Source: Hyphomicrobium sp. (GTDB lineage: Bacteria > Pseudomonadota > Alphaproteobacteria > Rhizobiales > Hyphomicrobiaceae). From it: a stretch of 64,000 nucleotides of DNA. Shown here piece after piece: positions 10,917 to 19,893 of the stretch (the first letter of the stretch is position 1; each line of letters opens with the position of its first letter). The notes under the pieces were generated by a model that was not told where the DNA came from, made no database searches, and saw nothing but the letters and a program-made list of their open reading frames with translations. The DNA lies in assembly GCF_003987855.1 (NCBI RefSeq), contig NZ_RXIZ01000004.1, positions 161,978-225,977 of the forward strand, written 5' to 3'. The position numbers were made by a program, and so were the translations under genes.

Positions 10917-13130
10917 ATGTTTGACATCCATCGCGTCGAAATTGACTGGGGTGGCCGCAAGCTGAAGCTCGAAACGGGCCGCTATGCACGCCAGGCCGAC
11001 GCTGCCGTCTTGGCGCAGTACGGCGACACAACGGTGCTTGCGACCGTCGTCGGCGCCCGCTCGGCGAAACCCGGCATCGACTTCTTCCCCCTTACCGTGA
11101 ATTACCAGGAACGCACCTACGCTGCCGGCAAGATCCCCGGCGGGTATTTCAAGCGCGAAGGCCGTCCCAGCGAGAAGGAAACGCTGGTATCGCGTCTCAT
11201 CGACCGCCCGATCCGCCCCCTGTTCGTCGAAGGCTTCAAGAACGAAACGCAGGTCGTAGTAACCGTTCTCTCGCACGACCTTGAAAACGATCCTGACATC
11301 CTGGGCATGGTCGCAGCGTCCGCAGCGCTGACCCTTTCGGGACTGCCCTTCCTTGGACCCATCGGCGCGGCTCGCGTTGGTCTCATCGGCGGCGAGTTCG
11401 TGCTCAATCCGATGGTCGACGAGATGGCGGAGACGTCGTTGGATCTCGTTGTCGCCGGCACCACCGACGCGGTGATGATGGTCGAATCGGAAGCCAAGGA
11501 GCTACCCGAATCGCAAATGCTCGAGGCCGTTATGTTCGGCCACAAGCACATGCAGCCCGTCATTCAGGCGATCATCAAGCTCGCCGAAACGGCAGCAAAA
11601 GAGCCTTGGGACATCAAGATCGCCGATAAGGCGAAGTACGCTGCCGATGTCAAAAAGGTCGCGGAAAAGACCCTGAAAGAAGCCTTTTCGACGAAAGAGA
11701 AAGGCAAGCGCCAGGATCTCGTCAGCGCCGCGAAGAAGGCCATCACCGAAGGTGTCCAGCTCGCAGAGGATACGCCGGATGAGAAGGTTCTTCTGACAGA
11801 CGCATTCAAATCACTCGAGATGGACATCATGCGCGGCGACGTCCTCAAGACGAAGCGGCGTATCGATGGCCGCGACTTGAAGACGGTTCGTCCGATCCTC
11901 TCGGAAGTGCACGTCCTGCCGCGGACGCACGGTTCGGCGCTGTTCACGCGCGGAGAAACCCAGGCGCTTGTCGTCGCCACGTTGGGTACAGGCGAGGATG
12001 AGCAGTTCGTAGACAGCCTCGAAGGCACCAAGAAAGAGCGCTTCCTGCTGCACTATAATTTCCCGCCCTACTCGGTCGGCGAAGTCGGCCGCATGGGCTC
12101 GCCCGGCCGCCGCGAAATCGGCCATGGCAAGCTCGCTTGGCGCGCTATCCACCCGATGCTGCCCTCGCAGGAAGAGTTCCCCTATACGCTCCGCGTCGTC
12201 TCGGAAATCACCGAGTCGAACGGCTCCTCTTCGATGGCGACGGTCTGCGGCTCTTCGCTGGCTCTGATGGATGCCGGCGTTCCGTTGAAGTCTCCGGTCG
12301 CTGGCATCGCGATGGGCTTGATCAAGGAAGGCGACGACTTCGTTGTTCTGTCCGACATTCTCGGCGACGAAGACCATCTGGGCGACATGGACTTCAAGGT
12401 GGCAGGCACCGAGAAGGGCGTCACCTCGTTGCAGATGGACATCAAGATCACGGGCATCACCGAGGAGATCATGCGCGTTGCTCTCGAGCAGGCGCACGAA
12501 GGCCGTATTCACATTCTCGGCGAAATGTCGAAGGCCCTCACCGGCGCTCGCAGCGAGCTCGGCGAGTTTGCCCCGCGCATCGAAACGATCAAGATCCCGG
12601 TCGACAAGATCCGCGAGGTGATCGGTTCGGGCGGCTCCGTCATTCGCGAGATCGTCGCCGAATCCGGCGCCAAGATCGACATCGAGGACGACGGCACCGT
12701 GAAGATCGCCTCGGCCAACCGCGAGTCGATCGAGAAGGCTCTGGGGCGCATCCGCGGGATAACCTCGGAACCCGAGATCGGCCATATCTACAAAGGCAAG
12801 GTCGTCAAGATCATGGAGTTCGGCGCCTTCGTGAACTTCTTCGGCTCCAAGGACGGCTTGGTTCATATCTCGCAACTGTCGCAAGGCCGGCCTGAAACCG
12901 TTGGCGAAGTCGTGAAGGAAGGCCAGGAAGTCTACGTCAAGCTTCTGGGCTTCGACGATCGCGGCAAGACCCGCCTGTCGATGAAGATTGTCGATCAGAC
13001 GACCGGTCAGGAAATTCCGCGCGCTGAAGGCGAGCCGGAAGAAGTTTTCGAGAGCCGTCCGCCGCGGCGTGAAGGCGGACGTGGCGGCGACCGCGGGCGC
13101 GATCGCGGGCCGCGTCGCGAACGAGGCTGA
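10917..13130 (+). CDS. pnp: polyribonucleotide nucleotidyltransferase (PNPase)
   Basis: Phosphorolytic 3'-5' exoribonuclease, part of the RNA degradosome. The 737-residue protein has two RNase PH domains (~residues 10-220 and 310-550) joined by an alpha-helical segment. A KH domain ([20 protein letters not shown]) and an S1 domain ([20 protein letters not shown]) follow, and the tail is Arg/Gly-rich. The second PH core carries [19 protein letters not shown] with the catalytic Asp residues. The start is ATG 10917. A strong terminator follows. Confidence 0.98.
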   Translation: MFDIHRVEIDWGGRKLKLETGRYARQADAAVLAQYGDTTVLATVVGARSAKPGIDFFPLTVNYQERTYAAGKIPGGYFKREGRPSEKETLVSRLIDRPIRPLFVEGFKNETQVVVTVLSHDLENDPDILGMVAASAALTLSGLPFLGPIGAARVGLIGGEFVLNPMVDEMAETSLDLVVAGTTDAVMMVESEAKELPESQMLEAVMFGHKHMQPVIQAIIKLAETAAKEPWDIKIADKAKYAADVKKVAEKTLKEAFSTKEKGKRQDLVSAAKKAITEGVQLAEDTPDEKVLLTDAFKSLEMDIMRGDVLKTKRRIDGRDLKTVRPILSEVHVLPRTHGSALFTRGETQALVVATLGTGEDEQFVDSLEGTKKERFLLHYNFPPYSVGEVGRMGSPGRREIGHGKLAWRAIHPMLPSQEEFPYTLRVVSEITESNGSSSMATVCGSSLALMDAGVPLKSPVAGIAMGLIKEGDDFVVLSDILGDEDHLGDMDFKVAGTEKGVTSLQMDIKITGITEEIMRVALEQAHEGRIHILGEMSKALTGARSELGEFAPRIETIKIPVDKIREVIGSGGSVIREIVAESGAKIDIEDDGTVKIASANRESIEKALGRIRGITSEPEIGHIYKGKVVKIMEFGAFVNFFGSKDGLVHISQLSQGRPETVGEVVKEGQEVYVKLLGFDDRGKTRLSMKIVDQTTGQEIPRAEGEPEEVFESRPPRREGGRGGDRGRDRGPRRERG

Positions 13131-13155
13131 TCCGTCCTAACATTCAAAAACGAAA

Positions 13156-13189
13156 AAGCCGCCGGAACCCGCAGTCCGGCGGCTTTTTT
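13156..13189 (+). terminator. Rho-independent terminator after pnp
   Basis: An 11-bp perfect stem AAGCCGCCGGA/TCCGGCGGCTT with an 8-base loop is followed by a T-run and preceded by an A-run. It can therefore work in both directions and would also end the leftward small secreted-protein gene at 13241-13516. Confidence 0.92.
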
Positions 13190-13240
13190 GCCCGCATTCA
13201 CATGCGTGACCGAGGTACCCGGTCACGCCATGAATGAGAA

Positions 13241-13516
13241 TCAGAACCAGCGGCAGCGGCGAATGCCCCAGCTGTTTGTCCAGCACTTGCGCGCGGTGCA
13301 TTGAACGCGGCCAACGCCCGGAACGTGCCGATGATAGCCATTGAGGCCACGACGGCATGTCCGATGCCATCCATGTGTCTTTTCAACGCTCGACTGCGCA
13401 GCGCCGACGTCCTTGAGCGCGCCGAGCGATCCCGCCGTGGTCGCCATGCCAGCCGACCCGGCCAGCAGCATCCCCGCTGCCAATGTCGCCGCCGCAAATG
13501 TCAGTTTCTTGATCAT
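13241..13516 (-). CDS. small secreted Cys/His-rich protein
   Basis: The 91-residue product starts with a clear Sec signal peptide (MIKKLTFAAATLAAGMLLAG, cleavage probably near SAGMA). The mature part contains KTHGWHRTCRRGLNGYHRHV and a second cluster with Cys at VQCTARKCW, ending IRRCRWF. Four cysteines suggest two disulfide bonds in the periplasm, in reach of the DsbB encoded at 60.6-61.1 kb. Short WHR/YHRH proteins of this kind are widespread and uncharacterised in Rhizobiales. It is flanked by the pnp terminator and murI, with no obvious operon. The function is unknown. Confidence 0.65.
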   Translation of the reverse strand: MIKKLTFAAATLAAGMLLAGSAGMATTAGSLGALKDVGAAQSSVEKTHGWHRTCRRGLNGYHRHVPGVGRVQCTARKCWTNSWGIRRCRWF

Positions 13517-13638
13517 CTGGTTTTCTCCCCTTTGCCCGCCGGCACGTATCGCGATTGACGCTAGCAGCGACCTCTCTTCTGAGACAATGGAAGGATGCGA
13601 AAATCCAAACGAAAGCCTTGCAGCGTTGCAGCTACGCT

Positions 13639-14484
13639 TCAGGCACTCTCGAACGACGGCACGTCCGGCCAGAAAACACGCGCTTTTTCGCTGACATCGC
13701 GGTGATCGCCTGTTGTCAGCAACGTGAGCTTGCCGTGCTCACCAGCGTTCAGATAGTTCGCTCGCCGCGCGAGATAATCTTCGAAGCTGTCTGCGACCAC
13801 TTCGGGCTGGGAAAGTATCCGCGTGAATGGCGGCAAATATTTCCGGAACAGATGTTCGACCAGCGGAAAGTGCGTGCATCCGAGAATAGCGCGGTGCGGC
13901 GGCATGTTGCCGGTGTTTGCTAGCATCGACTCGACGCCCTCTCGAACGAGCACGTCGAGCTCACCTTCAGGCCGCTTGTTCTCGATCGCGCCCGCAAGTT
14001 CGGAACAGATCTGCTGCACGACCGTGACCTTGGGGCAGCGCTTGCGGATTTCTTCAGGATAGACGCCCGACGCGATGGTCCGTGTCGTGCCGAAGACCGC
14101 TATCGTGTCGGTATTGTACTTTTGAGGATATTGCGGTGACGTCACCGCCCAAGGTGTCTGAGTCGCGCCCTCGACCGTCGGAGCGACGATGCCGAGCACA
14201 TTGTGTGCGCCTGCCCATCTGCTCTGCGGAAGCCAATCCTGCTGAAGCCTCCGCAGCGCCACCGCAGTCGCGGTGTTGCAGCCCAGAAGCGCAAGCTTCG
14301 CTCCGCGTGAGAAAAGTTCCTCCACGCAATCTCGCGTGTAGTCGATCACCTCTTCGGACGGCTTATTACCGTAAGGGACGTGCGCGTGATCGGCGATATA
14401 AACGAAGTCGACGGTCTGGAAACGCGCGACGAGTGCGCGAAGTACCGTCAGTCCGCCCAGCCCTGAATCAAACACTCCGATCAT
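13639..14484 (-). CDS. murI: glutamate racemase
   Basis: Makes D-glutamate for peptidoglycan. In the 281-residue protein MIGVFDSGLGGLTVLRAL supplies the N-terminal D-S motif, LLGCNTATAVALRRL the first catalytic Cys, and AILGCTHFPLVEHLF the second. Both acid/base cysteines are therefore present, as is the PYGNKPSEEV motif. The start is ATG 14484 at the family-typical position. It lies downstream of fabI in the same direction, with 50 bases between them. Confidence 0.96.
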   Translation of the reverse strand: MIGVFDSGLGGLTVLRALVARFQTVDFVYIADHAHVPYGNKPSEEVIDYTRDCVEELFSRGAKLALLGCNTATAVALRRLQQDWLPQSRWAGAHNVLGIVAPTVEGATQTPWAVTSPQYPQKYNTDTIAVFGTTRTIASGVYPEEIRKRCPKVTVVQQICSELAGAIENKRPEGELDVLVREGVESMLANTGNMPPHRAILGCTHFPLVEHLFRKYLPPFTRILSQPEVVADSFEDYLARRANYLNAGEHGKLTLLTTGDHRDVSEKARVFWPDVPSFESA

Positions 14485-14534
14485 GGCCGGAGTGTTTGCG
14501 GCTTCGAATTGAGATCGTCAACGCCTAAGCCGTG

Positions 14535-15410
14535 TCACTCCGCAGCAGCCGACGGAGACGCGCTCGGCGCCTTCGGCTTACCTTCGGTGTCCTGCTCCTT
14601 GAGGCTCTGGAGCGAGGGCATCGACACGGTATTATAACCGCAGTCGACGAAGTGGACTTCGCCAGTAACAGCGCCCGACAACGGCGAAAGCAGATAAAGC
14701 GCCGAGCCCGCGACTTCATCGAGCGTTGGCGTGCGCTGCAGCGGCGAGTGATCGCGCTGGAAGTTAAAGATGACTCGCGCATCCGACACACCCGCCCCCG
14801 ACAGCGTGCGCATGGGACCAGCAGAGAGCGCGTTGATGCGGACACCCTGAGGACCAAGGTCTGCAGCGAGGTACCGAACCGACGCCTCGAGCGCAGCCTT
14901 CGCCACGCCCATGACGTTGTAAGACGGCACCCAGCGCGTCGCGCCACCATAAGACAGCGTGATGAGCGATCCACCGTTCGGCATCAGTGCCGAGGCCCGC
15001 TTCGCGATTTCCGTAAACGAGAAGCACGAGATCACCATCGAGTTGATGAAGTTTTCGCGCGTCGTGTCGGCGTAGCGGCCAGCCAGCTCCTTGGGATCCG
15101 AGTAGGCGAGAGCGTGCACAACGAAATCGAGCCCACCCCATTCCGATTTGATGCGCTCGAAAACGCGGTCCACACTTGCGAGATCAAGCACGTTGCATTC
15201 TTCGATGATTTTCGAGCCGATCGATTCCGCCAAGGGAACGGCACGGCGGCCGAACGCGCCGCCCTGATAGGTGAACGCCAGTTCAGCGCCCTGGCCGTGA
15301 AGAACACGCGAGATGCCCCACGCGATCGAACGATCGTTCGCAACGCCCATCACAAGGCCCCGCTTGCCAGCCATGATCGGACCAGGCTTAGCGATATCGA
15401 AGTCGGTCAT
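14535..15410 (-). CDS. fabI: enoyl-[acyl-carrier-protein] reductase (NADH)
   Basis: Last step of the fatty-acid elongation cycle. The 291-residue SDR-fold protein has the FabI form of the NADH motif (GVANDRSIAWGISRVLHGQG) and the Y-x6-K active-site pair in SYNVMGVAKAAL. The start is ATG 15410 (MTDFDIAKPGPIMAGKRGL), with GAGG six bases upstream. A longer frame to 15494 lacks this support. Order is fabA-fabB-fabI, leftward, opposite irr. FabI is the known target of triclosan-type inhibitors. Confidence 0.95.
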   Translation of the reverse strand: MTDFDIAKPGPIMAGKRGLVMGVANDRSIAWGISRVLHGQGAELAFTYQGGAFGRRAVPLAESIGSKIIEECNVLDLASVDRVFERIKSEWGGLDFVVHALAYSDPKELAGRYADTTRENFINSMVISCFSFTEIAKRASALMPNGGSLITLSYGGATRWVPSYNVMGVAKAALEASVRYLAADLGPQGVRINALSAGPMRTLSGAGVSDARVIFNFQRDHSPLQRTPTLDEVAGSALYLLSPLSGAVTGEVHFVDCGYNTVSMPSLQSLKEQDTEGKPKAPSASPSAAAE

Positions 15411-15543
15411 AGGAAGCCTCGTTTTGTCACCAAAGGTACGCCCGCGTACATCAAACCAACCTGCACCGCGCTTGTATACTCTCATCACTCTCAACCGTTC
15501 GCCGCTGCGCAGTCCTAGCGGCGACCAGGAAAGCTTCAGTTAA

Positions 15544-16776
15544 TCAGGCATCATGCCGGCAGAATATGAGAGTGGCATTGGTGCCGCCGAATCCGAAGCT
15601 GTTCGACATCACACAGTTAAGCTTAGCGTTGTCGATGCGACTGCGAGCGATTGGCACATCGGCGAATGCAGGGTCAAGCTCCTCGATGTTGGCGCTTTCG
15701 GCAATAAAGCCGTTGTTCATCATGAGAAGCGAGAAGATCGCCTCCTGAACGCCAATAGCGCCCAGCGAGTGCCCCGTTAACGATTTTGTGGCGGAAATCG
15801 CGGGGATTTTGCTCCCGAAGACCGAACGGATGGCTTCGATTTCCTTGACGTCGCCGACGGGCGTCCCGGTACCGTGCGGATTGATATAATCGACCGGCGG
15901 CAATCCCTTTCCGTTGAAGCCCTTGAGCGCCAGCCGCATGCAACGCTCGGCGCCTTCGCCCGAGGGAGCGACCATATCAAAGCCGTCGGACGTCGCAGCG
16001 TAACCGGTCAGTTCGCCATAGATCTTCGCGCCTCGTGCCTTCGCGCGTTCGAGTTCTTCCAGCACGACGACGCCCGCGCCGCCCGCGATGACAAACCCAT
16101 CGCGGCTCTTGTCGAAGGGCCGGCTCGCCCGTTCCGGAGTTTCGTTGAAGTGCGTCGACATCGCGCCCATGGCGTCGAATAGGTCGGAAAGCGTCCAGTC
16201 GAGCTCTTCGCAACCGCCCGCGAACATGACGTCCTGCTTGCCCCACTGGATCATTTCGGCGGCATTGCCGATGCAGTGGGAACTCGTCGCGCATGCCGAC
16301 GCGATGGAATAGTTAACGCCCTTGATTTGGAAAGCTGTGGCGAGCGCCGCGGATGGACCTGAGCACATGGCCTTTGGTACTTCGAAGGGCCCGACTTTCT
16401 TGGGGCTCCCCGATCGGATCGTCGTTTCCGCCGCATCGACGATGGCGCGCGTCGAGGGGCCTCCAGAGCCGACGATGATGCCGGTGCGCTCATTGACCAC
16501 GTCCGAGGGTTCAAGCCCTGCATCGCGGATCGCCTGGTCCATCGCGATCCAGTTCCAGCCGACACCTGCGCCCATGAAGCGCTTGGGCTTGCGCGGCACC
16601 ATGCTCTCCCATTCGAGCTGAGGTGCGCCATGAACTTGGCACTTGAATCCAAGCTCGGCGTATTTCTCGGCGCGAGAAATGCCGGACTTTGCTTCCCTTA
16701 ATGAAGCCAGAACTTCCTGGGTGCTGTTCCCGATCGAGGACACCACACCCATTCCAGTCACAACTACGCGCCGCAT
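15544..16776 (-). CDS. fabB: 3-oxoacyl-[ACP] synthase I
   Basis: Condensing enzyme that extends acyl chains and, with FabA, unsaturated intermediates. The 410-residue thiolase-fold protein has the active-site Cys in [20 protein letters not shown] and the two His in [11 protein letters not shown] and [12 protein letters not shown], which is the FabB/F Cys-His-His triad. The start is ATG 16776 ([16 protein letters not shown]), preceded by AAGGAG; a GTG four codons upstream is possible. It is paired with fabA 70 bases upstream, the standard anaerobic unsaturated fatty-acid pathway. Confidence 0.96.
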   Translation of the reverse strand: MRRVVVTGMGVVSSIGNSTQEVLASLREAKSGISRAEKYAELGFKCQVHGAPQLEWESMVPRKPKRFMGAGVGWNWIAMDQAIRDAGLEPSDVVNERTGIIVGSGGPSTRAIVDAAETTIRSGSPKKVGPFEVPKAMCSGPSAALATAFQIKGVNYSIASACATSSHCIGNAAEMIQWGKQDVMFAGGCEELDWTLSDLFDAMGAMSTHFNETPERASRPFDKSRDGFVIAGGAGVVVLEELERAKARGAKIYGELTGYAATSDGFDMVAPSGEGAERCMRLALKGFNGKGLPPVDYINPHGTGTPVGDVKEIEAIRSVFGSKIPAISATKSLTGHSLGAIGVQEAIFSLLMMNNGFIAESANIEELDPAFADVPIARSRIDNAKLNCVMSNSFGFGGTNATLIFCRHDA

Positions 16777-16846
16777 GCGCTCCTTCACTCCTGCGGTTCC
16801 TGCCGCCGCTCGCCTGACAAGCCGGGCCTTTTCGAAGAAAAAAGGC

Positions 16847-17371
16847 TTAAGTGCCTTCGCTCGACTTGAGTAGGACCCTTAAGTCCTTGGCTGTGTATAT
16901 CACTTCGCCGTCGGCTTTCAGAGTTCCGTCCGCCTCGGCGAGCTTGAGTTTGCGAGCGATCACTCGCTTGATATCTATGACGTATTCGAGATGCCTGACA
17001 TCCGGCGTCACTTCGCGCGTGAACTTGACTTCGCCGACGCCCGAAGCGCGCCCCTGGCCCGTAAGTCCGAGCCAGCCCAGAAAAAAGCCGGTCAACTGCC
17101 ACAGCGCATCAAGCCCGAGGCATCCGGGCATGACCGGGTCGCCTTTGAAATGGCAGGCAAACACCCAATCGAGGCGCTCATTCCCCGCGACCTTAAGCTC
17201 GGCCACGATCTGACCCTTGCCGTGCGCGCCGCCGGTATCCGAGATGGACGAGATGCGGTCCACCATCAACATTGGCGGCAGAGGTAATTGCGCATTCCCC
17301 GGACCGAACAATTCGCCGCGGCCGCAGGCCAGCAGATCATCGAATTCGTAGCTAGAACGGCGTTCCGCCAT
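16847..17371 (-). CDS. fabA: 3-hydroxydecanoyl-[ACP] dehydratase/isomerase
   Basis: Dehydrates 3-hydroxyacyl-ACP and isomerises the C10 intermediate to the cis-3 form, so it starts unsaturated fatty-acid synthesis. The 174-residue hotdog-fold protein shows the catalytic His in [20 protein letters not shown] and the Asp in the same stretch. The start is ATG 17371 ([20 protein letters not shown]) with GAGGGG nearby. It is the first gene of fabA-fabB-fabI and diverges from irr across 269 bases, so the two may share control. Confidence 0.96.
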   Translation of the reverse strand: MAERRSSYEFDDLLACGRGELFGPGNAQLPLPPMLMVDRISSISDTGGAHGKGQIVAELKVAGNERLDWVFACHFKGDPVMPGCLGLDALWQLTGFFLGWLGLTGQGRASGVGEVKFTREVTPDVRHLEYVIDIKRVIARKLKLAEADGTLKADGEVIYTAKDLRVLLKSSEGT

Positions 17372-17534
17372 GTATCCCCTCGTCTCATGGCCGATAGTGT
17401 GGTGTTCGTGCACGATTGGCTCCGGCCGTCCAAGTTCCGCGGGTCCTAACACACGGCTAAGCCCGCGCCTAGCGTGGCAAACCCGTGCGTGTAACAGGCC
17501 ATTTCGCGCCGTCAAAGTCCGATTTTGCCCTAAG

Positions 17535-17563
17535 TTGCGGGTTTTCGTGCAAGTGACTATACT
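17535..17563 (+). promoter_or_regulatory. probable irr promoter
   Basis: TTGCGG (17535-17540) and TATACT (17558-17563) are separated by exactly 17 bases, a good sigma-70 arrangement, about 75 bases upstream of irr. I looked for the palindromic iron control element reported for Irr targets in the irr-fabA gap and did not recognise one. Confidence 0.55.
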
Positions 17564-17640
17564 TCAATCGAGCGCGCGTTGAATCGGACCAGATATCGTC
17601 CGCCCAACGTGGGGATCCCAACACTGTTCTGCAAACGGAA

Positions 17641-18078
17641 ATGTCCGAGAAATCTCCGCTAGCTACCGGTTCAGAAGCCACGACGAGCACTTCCGACCTT
17701 TTGCGGAAAGCTGGTCTGCGCCCGACGCGTCAACGCATGACGCTTGGCCGCTTGCTGTTTGAGGGCGGCGACCGCCACGTCACCGCGGAGCAGCTTCACG
17801 CCGAAGTTGCCGGCTGCGGAGAGCATGTCTCGCTTGCAACAGTTTACAACACGCTGCACCAGTTCAAACGGGCAGGCTTGGTGCGCGAATTGGCGATCGA
17901 AGGCTCGAAGGCCTACTTCGACACCAACACGTCCAACCACAATCACTTCCTGCTCGAGCCGAACGGCGTGCTGATGGACATCCCGAGCGATTGCATCTCA
18001 GTCGAGGGTTTGCCGGAGCCGCCCGCAGGCATGAAGATCACGCACGTGGACGTCGTCGTTCGACTTGCGAAGATCTGA
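17641..18078 (+). CDS. irr: Irr-type Fur-family iron response regulator
   Basis: A 145-residue Fur-superfamily protein with an N-terminal winged helix (LRKAGLRPTRQRMTLGRLLF, then HVSLATVYNTLHQFKRAGLV) and a dimerisation domain. Irr proteins sense haem status and are degraded or inactivated when haem is available, unlike Fur, which binds iron. At the site where Rhizobium Irr has three consecutive His before Phe, this one reads SNHNHF, so the middle His is Asn. The divergent neighbour fabA-fabB-fabI is a conserved arrangement in Rhizobiales. The call rests on the sequence type and this synteny. Confidence 0.9.
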   Translation: MSEKSPLATGSEATTSTSDLLRKAGLRPTRQRMTLGRLLFEGGDRHVTAEQLHAEVAGCGEHVSLATVYNTLHQFKRAGLVRELAIEGSKAYFDTNTSNHNHFLLEPNGVLMDIPSDCISVEGLPEPPAGMKITHVDVVVRLAKI

Positions 18079-18098
18079 CGCGGCGCCCTCACTTCGCG

Positions 18099-18686
18099 CT
18101 ACTTGAACGTCTCACCCTCGTACACACCCCAGAGCTTCTTCTGCTCGACGAAACCGCTGTACTGATCGACCGTCACGCGACACCAGCGTCCGTCGCATGA
18201 ATGCAGATCGGCGATGACGCCAGCTTCCACCTTCGCCACGACGCCCGAGCGTTCGCTATCGCCGGCCATGATCGGAACGAGGGGCGGCGGAGAACCTGAC
18301 TTCCGCTCCCAGGGCAATACGAGCCCCGTCCGGCGCCCTGACAGCAGCGATTGCAGGACCCAGCCCGTGGCGCCCTCGGCGTCGCGAACTTGCCGCCACG
18401 TCTCGAATTCCTTGATGACCTCTACCGGCAGCCCGGCCCGCCGATAGACCCAGCCGGTCGGATAATCCGTGCCAGGGCCATTCCTGAGGTTCACCCGGTC
18501 GGATTTCAAGCTGACGAAGCGTGGCACGGGTAAGCCGCTGCCGGTTACCGCTGGCGCGTCATCGGCCATCCCCGGCTCGATGATTGTCAACCCGAGTACG
18601 GCGGCTAGAAAACAAGATGCGGCAAGGCGAATTGAAACCCGTCCAAACAGGCCGCGTTCAATGCTGGTGGCGCTCAAATCAGCCAT
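18099..18686 (-). CDS. secreted bacterial SH3-domain protein
   Basis: A 195-residue exported protein. The N-terminal region holds a signal sequence or anchor (LAASCFLAAVLGLTII, about residues 22-37). It is followed by a bacterial SH3 domain (SDRVNLRNGPGTDYPTGWVY through WVLQSLLSGRR, ~residues 60-118), and the C-terminal part repeats a weaker SH3-like pattern ending VDQYSGFVEQKKLWGVY. Such domains usually bind cell-wall components in the periplasm. It converges on irr with a 20-base gap and diverges from the dehydrogenase gene at 18875. The specific role is unknown. Confidence 0.8.
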   Translation of the reverse strand: MADLSATSIERGLFGRVSIRLAASCFLAAVLGLTIIEPGMADDAPAVTGSGLPVPRFVSLKSDRVNLRNGPGTDYPTGWVYRRAGLPVEVIKEFETWRQVRDAEGATGWVLQSLLSGRRTGLVLPWERKSGSPPPLVPIMAGDSERSGVVAKVEAGVIADLHSCDGRWCRVTVDQYSGFVEQKKLWGVYEGETFK

Positions 18687-18874
18687 CTTGGAATGCTGGT
18701 AACCCCCGCCCGGCAGGCAACGCCCGCAAAATGTCGCCCAAGGTTCGGGCGACAGCTATTTCATTTCAGGACTTTGTCTTAGCAAAGGCCATCTGATAGA
18801 CACGGGGCCGCACTTTCTCAAGCGGCCGAATTCAAGAGCCACGCGCGCCGCGTATTTCAAGCAACGGGAAGCGA

Positions 18875-19873
18875 ATGCCGACGTCCCAGAAGAAACCCAT
18901 TGTCGTTGTCACCCGCAAACTTCCCGACGTCGTCGAGACGCGGATGTGCGAGCTTTTCGATACGCGCCTTAACGTCGATGACAAACCGATGAGCCAGGCA
19001 CAGCTCGTCGAGGCCATTAAGATCGCCGACGTCCTGGTTCCGACCGTCACCGATCGCATCGACCGCGCTGTATTGACTCAGGCGGGCCCCAACCTGCGCC
19101 TCATTGCGAACTTCGGCACCGGAGTCGACAACGTCGATCTCGACACCGCCCGCAACCGAGGCATCCTGGTGACGAATACACCCGGCGTTCTCACCGAAGA
19201 CACCGCCGACATGACGATGGCGCTGATCCTCGCGGTGCCGCGGCGCCTCGCAGAGGGTGCTGCCTACATGCGCGACCCCGAAAACAAATGGTCCGGCTGG
19301 TCGCCGACTTGGATGCTGGGTCACCGCATCTACGGTAAGCGGTTGGGAATCGTGGGCATGGGTCGCATCGGCCAAGCGGTCGCGCGGCGCGCAAAAGCAT
19401 TCGGCTTGCAGATCCATTATCACAACCGCCGCCGCGTCCTCGAAGAGGTCGAAGAAGAACTCGAGGCCACCTTCTGGGAAAGCCTCGATCAGATGCTGAC
19501 GCGCATGGATATCGTTTCGGTCAATTGCCCCCACACGCCGGCAACGTTCCACTTGCTGTCCGCGCGTCGGCTGAAGCTTTTGAAACCGTCAGCTTACCTG
19601 GTGAACACCGCCCGTGGCGAAGTCGTCGACGAGAACGAGTTGGTTCGACTTCTCGAGTCAGGCTCCATCGCCGGCGCCGGGCTCGACGTCTTCGAACACG
19701 AACCCGCAGTGAATCCGCGGCTCCTTGCCTCCGAACGCGTCGTCGCCTTGCCTCACATGAGTTCCGCCACCATCGAAGGTCGCGTGGACATGGGTGAAAA
19801 GGTCATCATCAACATCAAGGCCTTCGCCGACGGCCACGCCCCGCCCGATCGCGTTCACCCCGCGATGCTCTAG
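18875..19873 (+). CDS. D-2-hydroxyacid dehydrogenase (glyoxylate/hydroxypyruvate reductase type)
   Basis: A 332-residue NAD(P)-dependent reductase. It has the Rossmann motif GKRLGIVGMGRIGQAVARRA (~residues 150-170), the substrate-binding NFGTGVDNVD, and the catalytic Arg-Glu-His set represented by NTARGEVVDE, DVFEHEPAVN and ALPHMSSATIEGR. It is close to bacterial D-glycerate dehydrogenase/glyoxylate reductase (GyaR-like). In a Hyphomicrobium-like methylotroph, hydroxypyruvate reduction would belong to the serine cycle, but this is inference. It ends 20 bases from the convergent protease gene. Confidence 0.88.
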   Translation: MPTSQKKPIVVVTRKLPDVVETRMCELFDTRLNVDDKPMSQAQLVEAIKIADVLVPTVTDRIDRAVLTQAGPNLRLIANFGTGVDNVDLDTARNRGILVTNTPGVLTEDTADMTMALILAVPRRLAEGAAYMRDPENKWSGWSPTWMLGHRIYGKRLGIVGMGRIGQAVARRAKAFGLQIHYHNRRRVLEEVEEELEATFWESLDQMLTRMDIVSVNCPHTPATFHLLSARRLKLLKPSAYLVNTARGEVVDENELVRLLESGSIAGAGLDVFEHEPAVNPRLLASERVVALPHMSSATIEGRVDMGEKVIINIKAFADGHAPPDRVHPAML

Positions 19874-19893
19874 GAGATATATCCGCGGCAGGA

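Noticed and set aside
17372..17640. Iron control element for Irr between fabA and irr
   Set aside because: No convincing long palindrome of the reported type was visible; only a sigma-70-like promoter is supported.
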